Shown: piece after piece, positions 16,524 to 25,123 of the stretch
Position numbering within the stretch: the stretch's first letter is position 1
Layout: every line of letters starts with the position of its first letter
Origin: Nocardia arizonensis
GTDB lineage: Bacteria; Actinomycetota; Actinomycetes; Mycobacteriales; Mycobacteriaceae
Length of the DNA stretch: 64,000 nt
NCBI RefSeq assembly: GCF_001310275.1
Contig: NZ_LGYZ01000107.1
Coordinates: 1 to 64,000, forward strand
Direction: 5' to 3'
The notes under the pieces: model-generated
What the model was told of the DNA's origin: nothing
What the model saw: the letters and a program-made list of their open reading frames with translations, nothing else
Database searches by the model: none
Program-made: the position numbers and the translations under genes

Positions 16524-16544
16524 TCGATAGCGCTGCGCTATCGA
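16524..16544. promoter_or_regulatory. Perfect 21-bp palindrome upstream of the kinase gene
   Basis: Arms TCGATAGCGC and GCGCTATCGA around a single T. It lies 156 bases upstream of the sensor-kinase start in a 229-base intergenic region. It could be an operator or, as a transcript hairpin, end read-through from the TetR gene. Confidence 0.5.
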
Positions 16545-16699
16545 CCGTTCCGGTGATTCGTTAGCCCAGAAGTTATTGCCCAACGGCGATTTCTCCGTCT
16601 AGAGTGACTCGGAACACAGCCGGTGAGGCAGACCGGTCACCCGGTCGGGGCGGCCGGCGACAAGTGGGTGGGTATTCCCAGAGGTAGGCTCGATCATCG

Positions 16700-19096
16700 G
16701 TGTTTGTCATCAACTTCATCAGGGCGGTTGTCGCCGCGGTTGCCCGGCGGTGGCGCGAACGCGGCTCGATCAGCGTGCGAACCCGAGTGCTCGCCATCGT
16801 CCTCATCCCGAGCGTGGCTCTGCTCGGCATCGGCGTGGGCTCGGCCATCTACCTCATACGTGACGGGCAGGATGCCGAGGAATGGGCCGGCCTCGCCAGC
16901 GCCACTGCCGAACCGGCGCGTCAGATGATCGAGGCTTTCCAGGCCGAACGCGCGGCATCGCTGCTGCATCTGAGCGGTGACCCGTCGGCTACCGCGAGTC
17001 TCACCCTGACCCGCAAGAATTCGGACCTCGCGCTGGCCGCGCTGAAAGCCCAAGGTGACGCCGCCGCGGCGCTGCGACCCGACCTCGCCAACGACATCGA
17101 CGGCTTCAGCCAGCTCTACGCCCAGCTCCCGACCCTGCGCGCGGCCATCGATGCCCGCGCCGTCCCGACCGACCAAGCGTTCTCGCTCTATTCGACGGTC
17201 ATCGACACCATCGTCACCGCGTCGCTGCTGGCCGCCGAGGTGGCGCCGGACCCGAATATCGCGGTACGGCTGTACCAGGCGATGCTCTTGCTGCGCGCGG
17301 GCGAATCGATATCGCGCGCCGCCACCATCGGTTCGGTGGCCCTGCTCACCGAAGAACTCCCCCGCAGGCAGTTCGCCGAATTCAGCCGCTACGTGGGAGA
17401 CGCGCGCGGACAGCTCGACTACGTCGCCTCGACGCTGTCCGGGAAGCGGCAGGAGCAGCTGAAGAACCTGATCGAAGGGCAGAACCGCAAGCAGATCGTG
17501 GCGATGGAGGACGCCGTGATCCGCCGCGGGGTGGTCGAGCCCGACGACCCGGAGAACTCGACCGGCGCCCGCCAGACGAACGGTACGGCGAGCCGGACCA
17601 CGCGGACGAGCGCGGACGCCCTGCCGCTCACCGCCGCCGAGTGGCAGAGCACCGCCGTGCCGATCAGCAACGGCTTGGTGCAACTGTGGGTCGATCTGTG
17701 CCGCGACAGCCATACCTCGGCGACGACCACCGGACAGGAACGGGCCGCCAACTCCGCCTACGGCGGCGCGGTCGTGTTCGCGATCACCGTGCTGGTGTTC
17801 CTCGCGGCGGCGCTGCTGGCGGGCAGGCTCATCGGCCGCATGCGCCGGCTGCGTCAGGAAACCCTCGAACTGGCCGACGAGCGCCTGCCGGAGACGATTC
17901 GCACGCTCAGCGACGGCGAGCAGGTCGACGGGGACGCCGTACACTCGCCGCTGAAATTCGGAGGCGACGAGATCGGTCAGGTCGCCGACGCCTTCAACCG
18001 CGCGCACAGCGCCGCCGTCACCGCGGCCGTCGCCGAATCCAAGACCCGCTCCGGCGTCAACGCGGTCTTCGTCAATATCGCCCACCGCAGCCAGGTCATG
18101 GTGCACCGTCAACTCGCCCTGCTCGACCGCGCCGAACGCGAAGAAGAGGACCCCGGCAAGCTCGACCTGCTCTTCCAACTCGACCACCTCGCCACCCGCG
18201 CCCGCCGCAACGCCGAGAACCTCATCATCCTCGGCGGTGAGAAGCCGGGCAGGCGCTGGCGCAACCCCGTGGCACTCATCGACGTGGTACGAAGCGCGGT
18301 CGCCGAGAGCCTCGACTACACCCGCATCCAGACCGGACGGCTGCCCGACATCAGAATCACCGGCGCCACGGTCGCCGACCTCATCCACCTCATCGCCGAA
18401 CTCACCGACAACGCGACGGCGTTCTCGCCGCCGGAGTCGCGGGTCGAGGTGTCGGGCAACCTGGTCGGCAAGGGGGTGGCGATCGAGATCTCCGATCAGG
18501 GTCTCGGCATGTCCGACACCGAACTCGCCGAACGCAACGCCCTGCTCGCCGATCCGCCGGACTTCAGCGTCGCCGCGCTGTCCAGCGACGCGCGGCTGGG
18601 CCTGTTCGTGGTCGCCAAGTTGGCCATCCGGCACGGTATCTCGGTGCGCCTGAGCGAATCCGACTACGGCGGGATCAGGGCGATCGTGCTCGTGCCGACC
18701 GCGCTGCTGGCCTCCGACAACGATTCCCGGCCCACCGAATCCCCGACCGAGACGACCGCGCCGCGCGCGGTACTCGCGCCCGCGGCGGTATCCACCGCCC
18801 CGGCGGGCGCGTCGCACACCGCCGCTGTCGCCGCACCACCCCAGAACATCGTGGAAAAGCCCGCACTCCCGCGTCGGCGCCGCGCGATACCGGAGGCAGC
18901 GGGCGATTCCGCGACCGACGGGCGCACCTCCGCCGAGTCGACCCGCAGGCCGCGTTCGGCCGACGAAGCCCGCAGCCTCATGTCGGCCATCGAGAACGGC
19001 ACCAGGCAGGGGCGTTCGAACCGCGTCGACAACGACGGTTCCGCACAGCAATTCGACCGACAGGAAGGTACCGGTGACGACCTCCAAACCCCGTAG
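16700..19096 (+). CDS. Nitrate/nitrite-sensing-domain histidine kinase (CvnA-like)
   Basis: 798 residues. First membrane helix about 30-53, extracytoplasmic NIT-type sensor domain about 60-340, second helix about 354-380, HAMP-like linker, a His-bearing segment NIAHRSQVMVHRQLALL (about 453-470), then a HATPase with N-box ELTDNATAFSPP (about 566) and G-box SDQGLGMSD (about 598). The C-terminal 130 residues are Pro/Ala/Thr-rich. This is the first component of the actinobacterial 'conservon' (kinase, roadblock, DUF742, GTPase). Its stop overlaps the roadblock gene by 23 bases. GTG start at 16700. No response regulator is adjacent. Confidence 0.87.
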   Translation: MFVINFIRAVVAAVARRWRERGSISVRTRVLAIVLIPSVALLGIGVGSAIYLIRDGQDAEEWAGLASATAEPARQMIEAFQAERAASLLHLSGDPSATASLTLTRKNSDLALAALKAQGDAAAALRPDLANDIDGFSQLYAQLPTLRAAIDARAVPTDQAFSLYSTVIDTIVTASLLAAEVAPDPNIAVRLYQAMLLLRAGESISRAATIGSVALLTEELPRRQFAEFSRYVGDARGQLDYVASTLSGKRQEQLKNLIEGQNRKQIVAMEDAVIRRGVVEPDDPENSTGARQTNGTASRTTRTSADALPLTAAEWQSTAVPISNGLVQLWVDLCRDSHTSATTTGQERAANSAYGGAVVFAITVLVFLAAALLAGRLIGRMRRLRQETLELADERLPETIRTLSDGEQVDGDAVHSPLKFGGDEIGQVADAFNRAHSAAVTAAVAESKTRSGVNAVFVNIAHRSQVMVHRQLALLDRAEREEEDPGKLDLLFQLDHLATRARRNAENLIILGGEKPGRRWRNPVALIDVVRSAVAESLDYTRIQTGRLPDIRITGATVADLIHLIAELTDNATAFSPPESRVEVSGNLVGKGVAIEISDQGLGMSDTELAERNALLADPPDFSVAALSSDARLGLFVVAKLAIRHGISVRLSESDYGGIRAIVLVPTALLASDNDSRPTESPTETTAPRAVLAPAAVSTAPAGASHTAAVAAPPQNIVEKPALPRRRRAIPEAAGDSATDGRTSAESTRRPRSADEARSLMSAIENGTRQGRSNRVDNDGSAQQFDRQEGTGDDLQTP

Positions 19097-19499
19097 TCTC
19101 GACTGGCTGCTCGATGATCTCATCGAGCGGCTGCACGATGTCCGCTTCGCCGTCGTGCTGTCCACCGACGGCCTGCTGCTCGGGCACTGCTCGGCGATGC
19201 CGCGTGCGGACGCCGAACGATTCGGTGCGATGGCCTCGACCCTGCACGGTGTGGCCCGCAGCGCCGGCGCGCATTTCGATGTCGGCGGAGTCTGCCAGAC
19301 CGTGGTGGAACTGGACCGCGCGGTGCTGTTCATCACCGCCGCGGGCGACAACGCCTGTCTGGCGCTGCTGACCGCGGAGACCGCGAACATGGGCATGGTC
19401 GCCTACGAGATGAACCAGACCGTGCAGCGGGTCGGCACGCACCTCGCCGTCGACCCGCGCCCGAAGTCGCTCGACGACGCCGGTTCCAGACGGCCATGA
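19074..19499 (+). CDS. Roadblock/LC7-domain protein (CvnB-like)
   Basis: 141 residues with a single roadblock/longin-like domain: LDWLLDDLIERLHDVRFAVV, LSTDGLLLGHCSAMPRADAE, and LLTAETANMGMVAYEMNQ. In conservons this component works with the membrane kinase and a small GTPase as a G-protein-coupled-like switch. GTG start at 19074 follows AGGAAGG; it overlaps the kinase end and its own stop overlaps the DUF742 start (ATGA). Confidence 0.88.
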   Translation: MTTSKPRSLDWLLDDLIERLHDVRFAVVLSTDGLLLGHCSAMPRADAERFGAMASTLHGVARSAGAHFDVGGVCQTVVELDRAVLFITAAGDNACLALLTAETANMGMVAYEMNQTVQRVGTHLAVDPRPKSLDDAGSRRP

Positions 19500-19873
19500 A
19501 CGACGAGCATGAGTCCTGGTACGACGAGGAGGCAGGTCCCCTCGTCCGGTTGTATGCCGTCACGCGCGGGCGGTCCGGTGGGGCACGGCACAAACTGGAC
19601 ATGCTCACGCTGGTGGTGAACGCGAGTGTCGGTGTGCAGCCGCGCCGTACGGAACCGGAGTACGCGCGGATACTGCAACTGAGCCACACCGCGTTGTCGG
19701 TGGCGGAGTTGGCGGCGCAGCTGAACCTGCCGCTGACCTCCACCAAGATCCTGGTCGGCGACCTGATCGATGACGGCCTGCTGAAGTTCCGCTCCCCCGA
19801 CCCCGCGCCGGACTCGGCCGCGCGCAACACCCAGTTGCTGCGCGCGGTGCTCAAGGGCATTCAGGCGATCTGA
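19496..19873 (+). CDS. DUF742 protein (CvnC-like)
   Basis: 125 residues. Typical DUF742 features: N-terminal GPLVRLYAVTRGR, then a winged-helix-like part with LSVAELAAQLNLPLTSTKIL and VGDLIDDGLLKF. Third member of the conservon. In the usual order a CvnD GTPase with a GxxxxGK(S/T) loop follows immediately; here the next gene is on the opposite strand, so the set is incomplete at this locus. Confidence 0.88.
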   Translation: MNDEHESWYDEEAGPLVRLYAVTRGRSGGARHKLDMLTLVVNASVGVQPRRTEPEYARILQLSHTALSVAELAAQLNLPLTSTKILVGDLIDDGLLKFRSPDPAPDSAARNTQLLRAVLKGIQAI

Positions 19874-19895
19874 GCCGGCCCGTCCGGTCGTCGGC

Positions 19896-21848
19896 TCAGG
19901 TCAGTCGCGCGACCAGGCGGCGGGCGTTCATGTAGGCGATCGCCTCGATGGACACCATCGGGTTGACTCCCGACGCGGTCGGGAAGCAGGACGCGTCGGC
20001 GACGACGATATTGGGCACCTCCCAGGTGGCGCCGTCGGGATCGGTCGCGGAGTCGGCGCGGGAACCGCCCATGCGAGCCGAACCCATGATGTGCAGCGCA
20101 CCCATGCCGCAGCGCGCGGGCGCGTACCCCGCGGCGCGGGCGGACTCGACGAATTCGGCGTGCGAACCCCGCACGCCGGGTTCGTATTCCGCGCCCGCCT
20201 GATGTCCGGAGAAGATCCGCTTCGCCCCCGCCGCCTCCAGGATGCGGGCCGCGCCGCCGACGCCGACATGCAGGTGGGCGGCGTCGAAATCGGAGATGCG
20301 GTACTTCACCACGGCTTCGCCGCCGCGATCGATGGTGACCGTGCCGTGGTCGCGGTCGCGGGTGATTACGCCGACGGCGACGGTGCGCGACAGATCCAGC
20401 ATCGCCCGCCGATGGTGTTGCGCCCCACGCCAATTCATGAAGCCGATCATCATGCCGGGATGCAGCGGCCCGGTCTCGTAGATGACGCCGTAGCCGTTGT
20501 CGAGGTCACCGTGCCTGCGCGAGATGCGACCCTGGAGCGCGCCCTCCCACGGCCGCACCTGTTCGTCGAAGACGCCGAAGACGGCAGAGGCCGGATGCAA
20601 CCGCAGGTACTTGCCGATGTTGTCGTTTCGCAGGCCCGAACGCCGCAACAGCGTGGGCGTCTGAATCGCGCCCGCGGCCACGACGACGGCCCTCGCCTTG
20701 ACGTGCACGCGCGCACCGTCGGCGGTCACCGCGCGCACGCTCTCGGCGCGGCCCTCGCGCACCTCGATGGTGCGCACGTCCGCGCCTACCACCAGGGTCG
20801 CGCCGTGGTCGGCGGCATCGGCGAGCCAGGTCTTGGTGACCGACTGTTTGGCGCCCAGCCTGCATCCGTAACCGCAACGGCCGCATTCGGTTCCGGCGTC
20901 GCAGACCTCACCGACATTGCGGGGCAGCGCGGCCAGATCCCATCCGAGCGCGTTCACCCCGCGCTCGAGGACGCTGTCGCGGGCCGACAGCGGCGACCGG
21001 TCGCCGCGCACGCCGATGCGGCGTTCGACGGCGTCGAGGGCGGCGCTGAACTCGTCCTCGGCGAATTGGGTCGCGCCGAGACCCGCCCACTCGGCGCGCA
21101 CATCGTCGGGGGTGCGCAGCGAGGTGGTCCAGTTGACGACCGTGCCGCCGCCAAGACATCCGCCCGCGACCAGGGTGAGCTGGCCCTCGGCGGTGGCCTG
21201 CGGTCCGGCGGCATAGAGCTTGGTGAGGCTGTCGAGTTCGTCGGTACCGAAGTCGGCGTCGTCGTAGTAGCCGCCGCGTTCGAGGACGACGACCGAAAGT
21301 CCGGCCTCGGCCAGCACCGCCGCGGCGGTGCCGCCGCCCGCGCCGGAGCCGACGACCACCACGTCGCAATCCAATTCGGTGTCGGTGGTGGGCCGCAGCG
21401 GGGTCAGCGCGGGCGCGGGCGCGGAGTCGAGCGGTCCGGGCGGCGCGGGGTAGCCCATTTCTTTCCAGACGGGGCTGACGCCGTCGGGGCCGGGCGTCGT
21501 GTAGTAGGACAGCACCGCCGCCGATTTCAGCGCCTGGAAGATGGCGCGCTTGGCGCCGAAGCGGGAATCGCCGAGTCGCAGCAGGAATTGTTCGCGGCCG
21601 CGCGGCGACAGCGCGGAGAAGCGGCGCGGGCCGACTCCCGCCAGCAGACCCATGACCGGCGAATCCCAGAGCCCGAGCAGGGTGGCGAACTGTTTACGGT
21701 CGGCTTCCCGAGGGTTGCGGTCGAGCAGCCGCAGCACGATATCGGCGACGTTCAGTTCACTTGCCGAGGGAATTCCGAGCCCGTCACCCGGCACGAACGT
21801 ATCGCAGATCAATTCGAGCGTTGCACGCTGCTTGGCCGTGAGATCCAT
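19896..21848 (-). CDS. GMC-family oxidoreductase (long-chain alcohol oxidase-like)
   Basis: 650 residues. The N-terminal ~150 residues are helical, like gluconate-dehydrogenase subunit 3 or the alcohol oxidase leader. The FAD motif VVVVGSGAGGGTAAAVLAEA follows. A cysteine cluster CxxxxxCxxCxxxC (DAGTECGRCGYGCRLGAKQS) and the C-terminal GSARMGG and SGVNPMVSIEAIAYMNAR motif complete the GMC fold. Likely oxidises a hydrophobic alcohol or sterol-type substrate. An in-frame ATG four codons upstream (21860) is an alternative, but GGAAGG abuts it, so 21848 is preferred. Monocistronic. Confidence 0.85.
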   Translation of the reverse strand: MDLTAKQRATLELICDTFVPGDGLGIPSASELNVADIVLRLLDRNPREADRKQFATLLGLWDSPVMGLLAGVGPRRFSALSPRGREQFLLRLGDSRFGAKRAIFQALKSAAVLSYYTTPGPDGVSPVWKEMGYPAPPGPLDSAPAPALTPLRPTTDTELDCDVVVVGSGAGGGTAAAVLAEAGLSVVVLERGGYYDDADFGTDELDSLTKLYAAGPQATAEGQLTLVAGGCLGGGTVVNWTTSLRTPDDVRAEWAGLGATQFAEDEFSAALDAVERRIGVRGDRSPLSARDSVLERGVNALGWDLAALPRNVGEVCDAGTECGRCGYGCRLGAKQSVTKTWLADAADHGATLVVGADVRTIEVREGRAESVRAVTADGARVHVKARAVVVAAGAIQTPTLLRRSGLRNDNIGKYLRLHPASAVFGVFDEQVRPWEGALQGRISRRHGDLDNGYGVIYETGPLHPGMMIGFMNWRGAQHHRRAMLDLSRTVAVGVITRDRDHGTVTIDRGGEAVVKYRISDFDAAHLHVGVGGAARILEAAGAKRIFSGHQAGAEYEPGVRGSHAEFVESARAAGYAPARCGMGALHIMGSARMGGSRADSATDPDGATWEVPNIVVADASCFPTASGVNPMVSIEAIAYMNARRLVARLT

Positions 21849-21922
21849 GCCGTCATCCATCCTTCCAGTGGACCGACGCCGAGGGCGCGGCGCGTCCGTA
21901 TCACTCGCGCGCGGACCGCACT

Positions 21923-21982
21923 CGGTGTCAACCGGTGTCTAACAGATGCGGGCGGCAGCAGAATTGTGATTCACATAATGTG
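21923..21982. promoter_or_regulatory. Repeats upstream of the GMC gene
   Basis: Direct repeat CGGTGTC at 21923-21929 and 21933-21939 (10-bp period) and a near-palindrome CACATAATGTG at 21972-21982 in an AT-richer patch. Possible regulator sites for the minus-strand GMC gene; the surrounding 294-base gap holds no other feature. Confidence 0.3.
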
Positions 21983-22142
21983 TGTGCTGGAACACTACCC
22001 CGGTGAATCGGCGCAGTAAAGCGGGGACGTTTCAATACGCGGCGGGTATCGGTGGGCCGGACGCGGCGGCGGGCGTCCGCAGGCGCCCGCTCGCGCCGTT
22101 GCGAGGCGGACACCCTCGCCGGATCACTCGGGACCCGGACGC

Positions 22143-24347
22143 TCAGGTCAGGTCGTAGACGGTGACATCGCCGACCTGTCGCGCGGTGTAGTGGGTCTGT
22201 ACCCATTCGGCGATCTGTTCACCCGTCGACTTCGGCGCGTCGGCATCCGGGCGGGCAGGCGACGGACCGGGCCTGCGGGCGGCCACGAAATAGCCGATCT
22301 CCCCGTCGGCGACGAGTTCGCGGAACCGGTCAAGGCTGGGCGCATCGTCGCCGCCGGCGAAGCCGCCGATGGCCATCACCGAAGTGCCCGTGCGCAATTC
22401 GAGGGCCGAGGCGCCGAACGAGCCGACCGTGGCCGCGGTCCAGCGCCGGTCCGAAGCGCGCAGCATGGCCTCCAGTTCGGCATTGTGGGCGATACCGGGC
22501 GGTCCGCCCGGCCCCGGGGGCGCGCCACGTGGCGGTCCCACCTCACTCGTCGATGCCGTGCCGGGCAGTGCCGCCGTGCCGGATGATGACATGTCCGACG
22601 ACGGCATGGAGTCCCGCGACATGCGCTGCGGCGCCGGACTCGTGTCATCCGCGTCGGGCCCGCCGAACGGATCGATCGCCCGACCGCCGTCGACCTCCCC
22701 GGACCCCGCCGCCATTCCCAGGCCCGCGAGCGGGGCGGGCGGTCCGCCGGTGGGCGGTCCACCGTGCGGTCCGGCCGCCGCCGCATCACCCCTCGGTCCC
22801 GAGGCCGGTATGCCGCCACCGTGCGCCGACATGGCGGTGACCACCGCGTAGGACGTGGTGCCCGCGAAGCCGGCGAGAAGCGCCGCCACCGCGGCCACCG
22901 TCGGCAGCCATCGGGTACGGCGGGCGTCATAGTTCGATTCGGCGGTCGCGCATCCGAGAACGGCGAACGCGACGGCCGCGAACGCGGCGGCGGCGATGAT
23001 CGTCCAGCGCAACCAGGGCAGCCACTCCGGGGTCCGGTCAAGGAGGATGAACGACCACGCGCCGGTCACCGCGGCCATCACCGCGAGGACCAGCGTCGCG
23101 GCGCGCCGTTCCCGCGACCGCCACAGCCGCGAGACGCCGACGCCTACCAGCGCGGCGACCGCGGGTGCGAGCGCCACGGTGTAATAGGGGTGGATGACCC
23201 CGCTCATGAAGCTGAAGACCAGCGCGGTGACCAGCAGCCAACCGCCCCACAGGATCAGCGCCGCGCGCAGCCGATCGGTGCGCCGCGCACGGCGGGTCAT
23301 CCACAGTCCGGCCACCAGACCGATGAGCGCGGCGGGCAGCAGCCAGGAGACCTCGGTCGCCATGAGATCACGGAACAGCCGGGTGATACCGGTGTCGCCG
23401 CCGAAGGCCGGGCCCAACTGGGCGCCCGCGGGTCCGCGGTCGGACGGCCCACCCGGATTGCCGTGGCCACCGAGGAGCCGTCCGAGTCCGTTGTAGCCGA
23501 GGGCCAGTTCCCACAGGCTGTTGTTGGCCGAACCGCCGATATAGGGTCGCGCGCCCGCGGGCCAGATCTCGACCAGCGCCACGTACCAGCCGCCCGCGAG
23601 GACGAGTGTCACGCCCGCGGTCATGAGTTTGCCCGTCCTGGACCAGAATCCGCCCGGGGCGGCGAGGAGGAAGACCGCGCCGAGCGCGGGCACGACGAGC
23701 AGCGCCTGGAGAAGTTTGGTGAGGAAGCCGAATCCGATGGCGACGGCGGCGAGCGCCAGCCATCCGGTGCCCGCCGACCACCAGCGCGAGTTCTCGGCGT
23801 CGATCGCGCGCACGGTGCAGTAGGCGGCGGCGATCAGCAGGAAGGTAAGCAGCGCGTCGGGATTGTCGTAACGGAACATCAGCGCCGCGACCGGTGTCGC
23901 GGCCAATGCCGCGCCCGCGAGCAGACCCGCGCGGACCCCGCACCAGCGCCGCACCGCCGCGTAGAGCAGGGCCACCGAACCGATGCCGAGCAGCGCCTGC
24001 GGCAACAGCACCGACCAGGACCCGAAGCCGAACACCCGCGCCGACAGGCCCATGAGCCACAGGGAGGCGGGCGGTTTGTCCACCGTGATCGAGTTGCCCG
24101 CGTCGTGCGACCCGAACAGCAGCGCCGACCAGCTGCGCGAACCCGCCTGCGCGGCGGCGGCGTAGTACTCGTTGCCCCATGCGGAGACGCTCAGGTCGCC
24201 CAGGTACAGCAGTGCGGTCGCGGCCAGCAGCGCCGACAGCGCGGGCCGTGCCGCGCGCGGCCGCGTATCGGGTCCGTACAGTACGCGGCGCAACGCCTGT
24301 CCTCGCGCGGGCGAGGTCCTCGCCCGTCCCTGCGTCACCGTCACCAC
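22143..24347 (-). CDS. GT39/ArnT-like membrane glycosyltransferase
   Basis: 734 residues. N-terminal half is polytopic (about ten helices) with the GT-C acidic motif WGNEYYAAAAQ near the first loop and VDKPPASLWLMG, which together mark the YkcA/YkcB-type mannosyltransferase family using polyprenyl-phosphate sugars. A Gly/Pro/Met/Ser-rich linker (about residues 515-640, bases ~22450-22810) precedes a soluble C-terminal domain (ALELRTGTSVMAIGGFAGGD to the end) seen in actinobacterial members. It likely adds sugars to envelope polymers outside the membrane. GTG start at 24347; a second GTG two codons later is possible. Confidence 0.85.
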   Translation of the reverse strand: MVTVTQGRARTSPARGQALRRVLYGPDTRPRAARPALSALLAATALLYLGDLSVSAWGNEYYAAAAQAGSRSWSALLFGSHDAGNSITVDKPPASLWLMGLSARVFGFGSWSVLLPQALLGIGSVALLYAAVRRWCGVRAGLLAGAALAATPVAALMFRYDNPDALLTFLLIAAAYCTVRAIDAENSRWWSAGTGWLALAAVAIGFGFLTKLLQALLVVPALGAVFLLAAPGGFWSRTGKLMTAGVTLVLAGGWYVALVEIWPAGARPYIGGSANNSLWELALGYNGLGRLLGGHGNPGGPSDRGPAGAQLGPAFGGDTGITRLFRDLMATEVSWLLPAALIGLVAGLWMTRRARRTDRLRAALILWGGWLLVTALVFSFMSGVIHPYYTVALAPAVAALVGVGVSRLWRSRERRAATLVLAVMAAVTGAWSFILLDRTPEWLPWLRWTIIAAAAFAAVAFAVLGCATAESNYDARRTRWLPTVAAVAALLAGFAGTTSYAVVTAMSAHGGGIPASGPRGDAAAAGPHGGPPTGGPPAPLAGLGMAAGSGEVDGGRAIDPFGGPDADDTSPAPQRMSRDSMPSSDMSSSGTAALPGTASTSEVGPPRGAPPGPGGPPGIAHNAELEAMLRASDRRWTAATVGSFGASALELRTGTSVMAIGGFAGGDDAPSLDRFRELVADGEIGYFVAARRPGPSPARPDADAPKSTGEQIAEWVQTHYTARQVGDVTVYDLT

Positions 24348-24513
24348 GCACGCGCCTCCGTAATCCCGTGTGCCGTCGGGTCGAACCTAGGCGCACCGCC
24401 TGACCCCGAACTCCGAAGTTCCTGCGAAGAAGCTGTGAACAACCCCCGGTGTGGCGTAGGCGTCGACCGCCGCGGTTCCGGGCAACGGCGCGCGCGACGG
24501 GGGTGGGCGCGCC

Positions 24514-25062
24514 TCACGTGGACAGGCGCAGCCGCCATTCGCCGCGGTAGCGCAGCCTGGTCACGCCCGCGGGCGGGATGTCGACGCGCCAGAAGGAGGT
24601 CGGCGGGGCCGCCAGCGTCACCAGCAGCGCGGCCCGGACGACGGCCGGATGGGTCACCGCGACGGTCGACACGCCTGCCGAGGCGATCTCGGCCATCCAG
24701 GACCGGATGCGCTCGATCACATCGGTCACCGATTCACCGCCGTGGCCGCGGAACTCGGGATCGGTGAGCCAGGCGTGGAGCTCGTCCGGGGGCAGCGACG
24801 CCAGCTCGCCGCCGCGCCAGCGGCCCGCGTCGAGGTCGCGCAGGCGGGCGTCCTCCGTGCCGGTCAGGCCGAGCAGGGCCGCGGTCTCCACGGCGCGGCG
24901 TTCGGGTCCGGTCACGACCCGGTCGGCGCCGAGTCGCCCGCCGACGACGACCGCGCGGCGGCCCGCCTCGGTCAGCGACTCGTCCACCGGGAACCGCGCC
25001 TCGCGCATCGCCTCGGTCGTGCCGTGGCTGACCAGGTCGAGTCTGAGCACCTTCCGCACCAT
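24514..25062 (-). CDS. Histidine phosphatase family protein, variant RHG motif
   Basis: 182 residues. Catalytic motif appears as LVSHGTTEA, so the usual Arg before the catalytic His is Ser. Other phosphatase elements remain: GPERRAVETAALL, GRWRGGELASLPPDEL (acidic catalytic region) and TVAVTHPAVVRAAL (second His). Closest class is the CobC/phosphoglycerate mutase-like group. The TACGCT hexamer at 25066-25071 is exactly six bases before the GTG at 25059, so a leaderless start one codon in from the ATG at 25062 is plausible. Divergent from lhr. Confidence 0.78.
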   Translation of the reverse strand: MVRKVLRLDLVSHGTTEAMREARFPVDESLTEAGRRAVVVGGRLGADRVVTGPERRAVETAALLGLTGTEDARLRDLDAGRWRGGELASLPPDELHAWLTDPEFRGHGGESVTDVIERIRSWMAEIASAGVSTVAVTHPAVVRAALLVTLAAPPTSFWRVDIPPAGVTRLRYRGEWRLRLST

Positions 25063-25065
25063 CGC

Positions 25066-25071
25066 AGCGTA
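25066..25071 (-). promoter_or_regulatory. Leaderless-type -10 of the histidine phosphatase gene
   Basis: TACGCT on the minus strand, six bases before the GTG at 25059 (or three before the ATG at 25062). Same spacing as at several other genes in this window. Confidence 0.45.
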
Positions 25072-25111
25072 CGGCGACCGACGTGGGCGCGGCGTTGTCG
25101 GTGGCCGGGTG

Positions 25112-25117
25112 CAGACT
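25112..25117 (+). promoter_or_regulatory. Leaderless-type -10 of lhr
   Basis: CAGACT, one mismatch from TANNNT, six bases before the lhr ATG. No ribosome-binding sequence is seen at this start. Confidence 0.45.
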
Positions 25118-25123
25118 GTTGGC

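Noticed and set aside
16694..19396. A 900-codon minus-strand open frame opposite the sensor kinase
   Set aside because: It mirrors the high-GC codon pattern of the kinase, is Arg/Gly/Val-rich without domains, and overlaps three convincing plus-strand genes.
20091..22019. A 642-codon plus-strand open frame opposite the GMC oxidoreductase
   Set aside because: No domain is recognisable; it is the antisense of a clear GMC gene.
22764..24767. A 667-codon plus-strand open frame opposite the GT39-like gene
   Set aside because: Arg/Gly-rich shadow; no motif, and it overlaps the phosphatase gene too.
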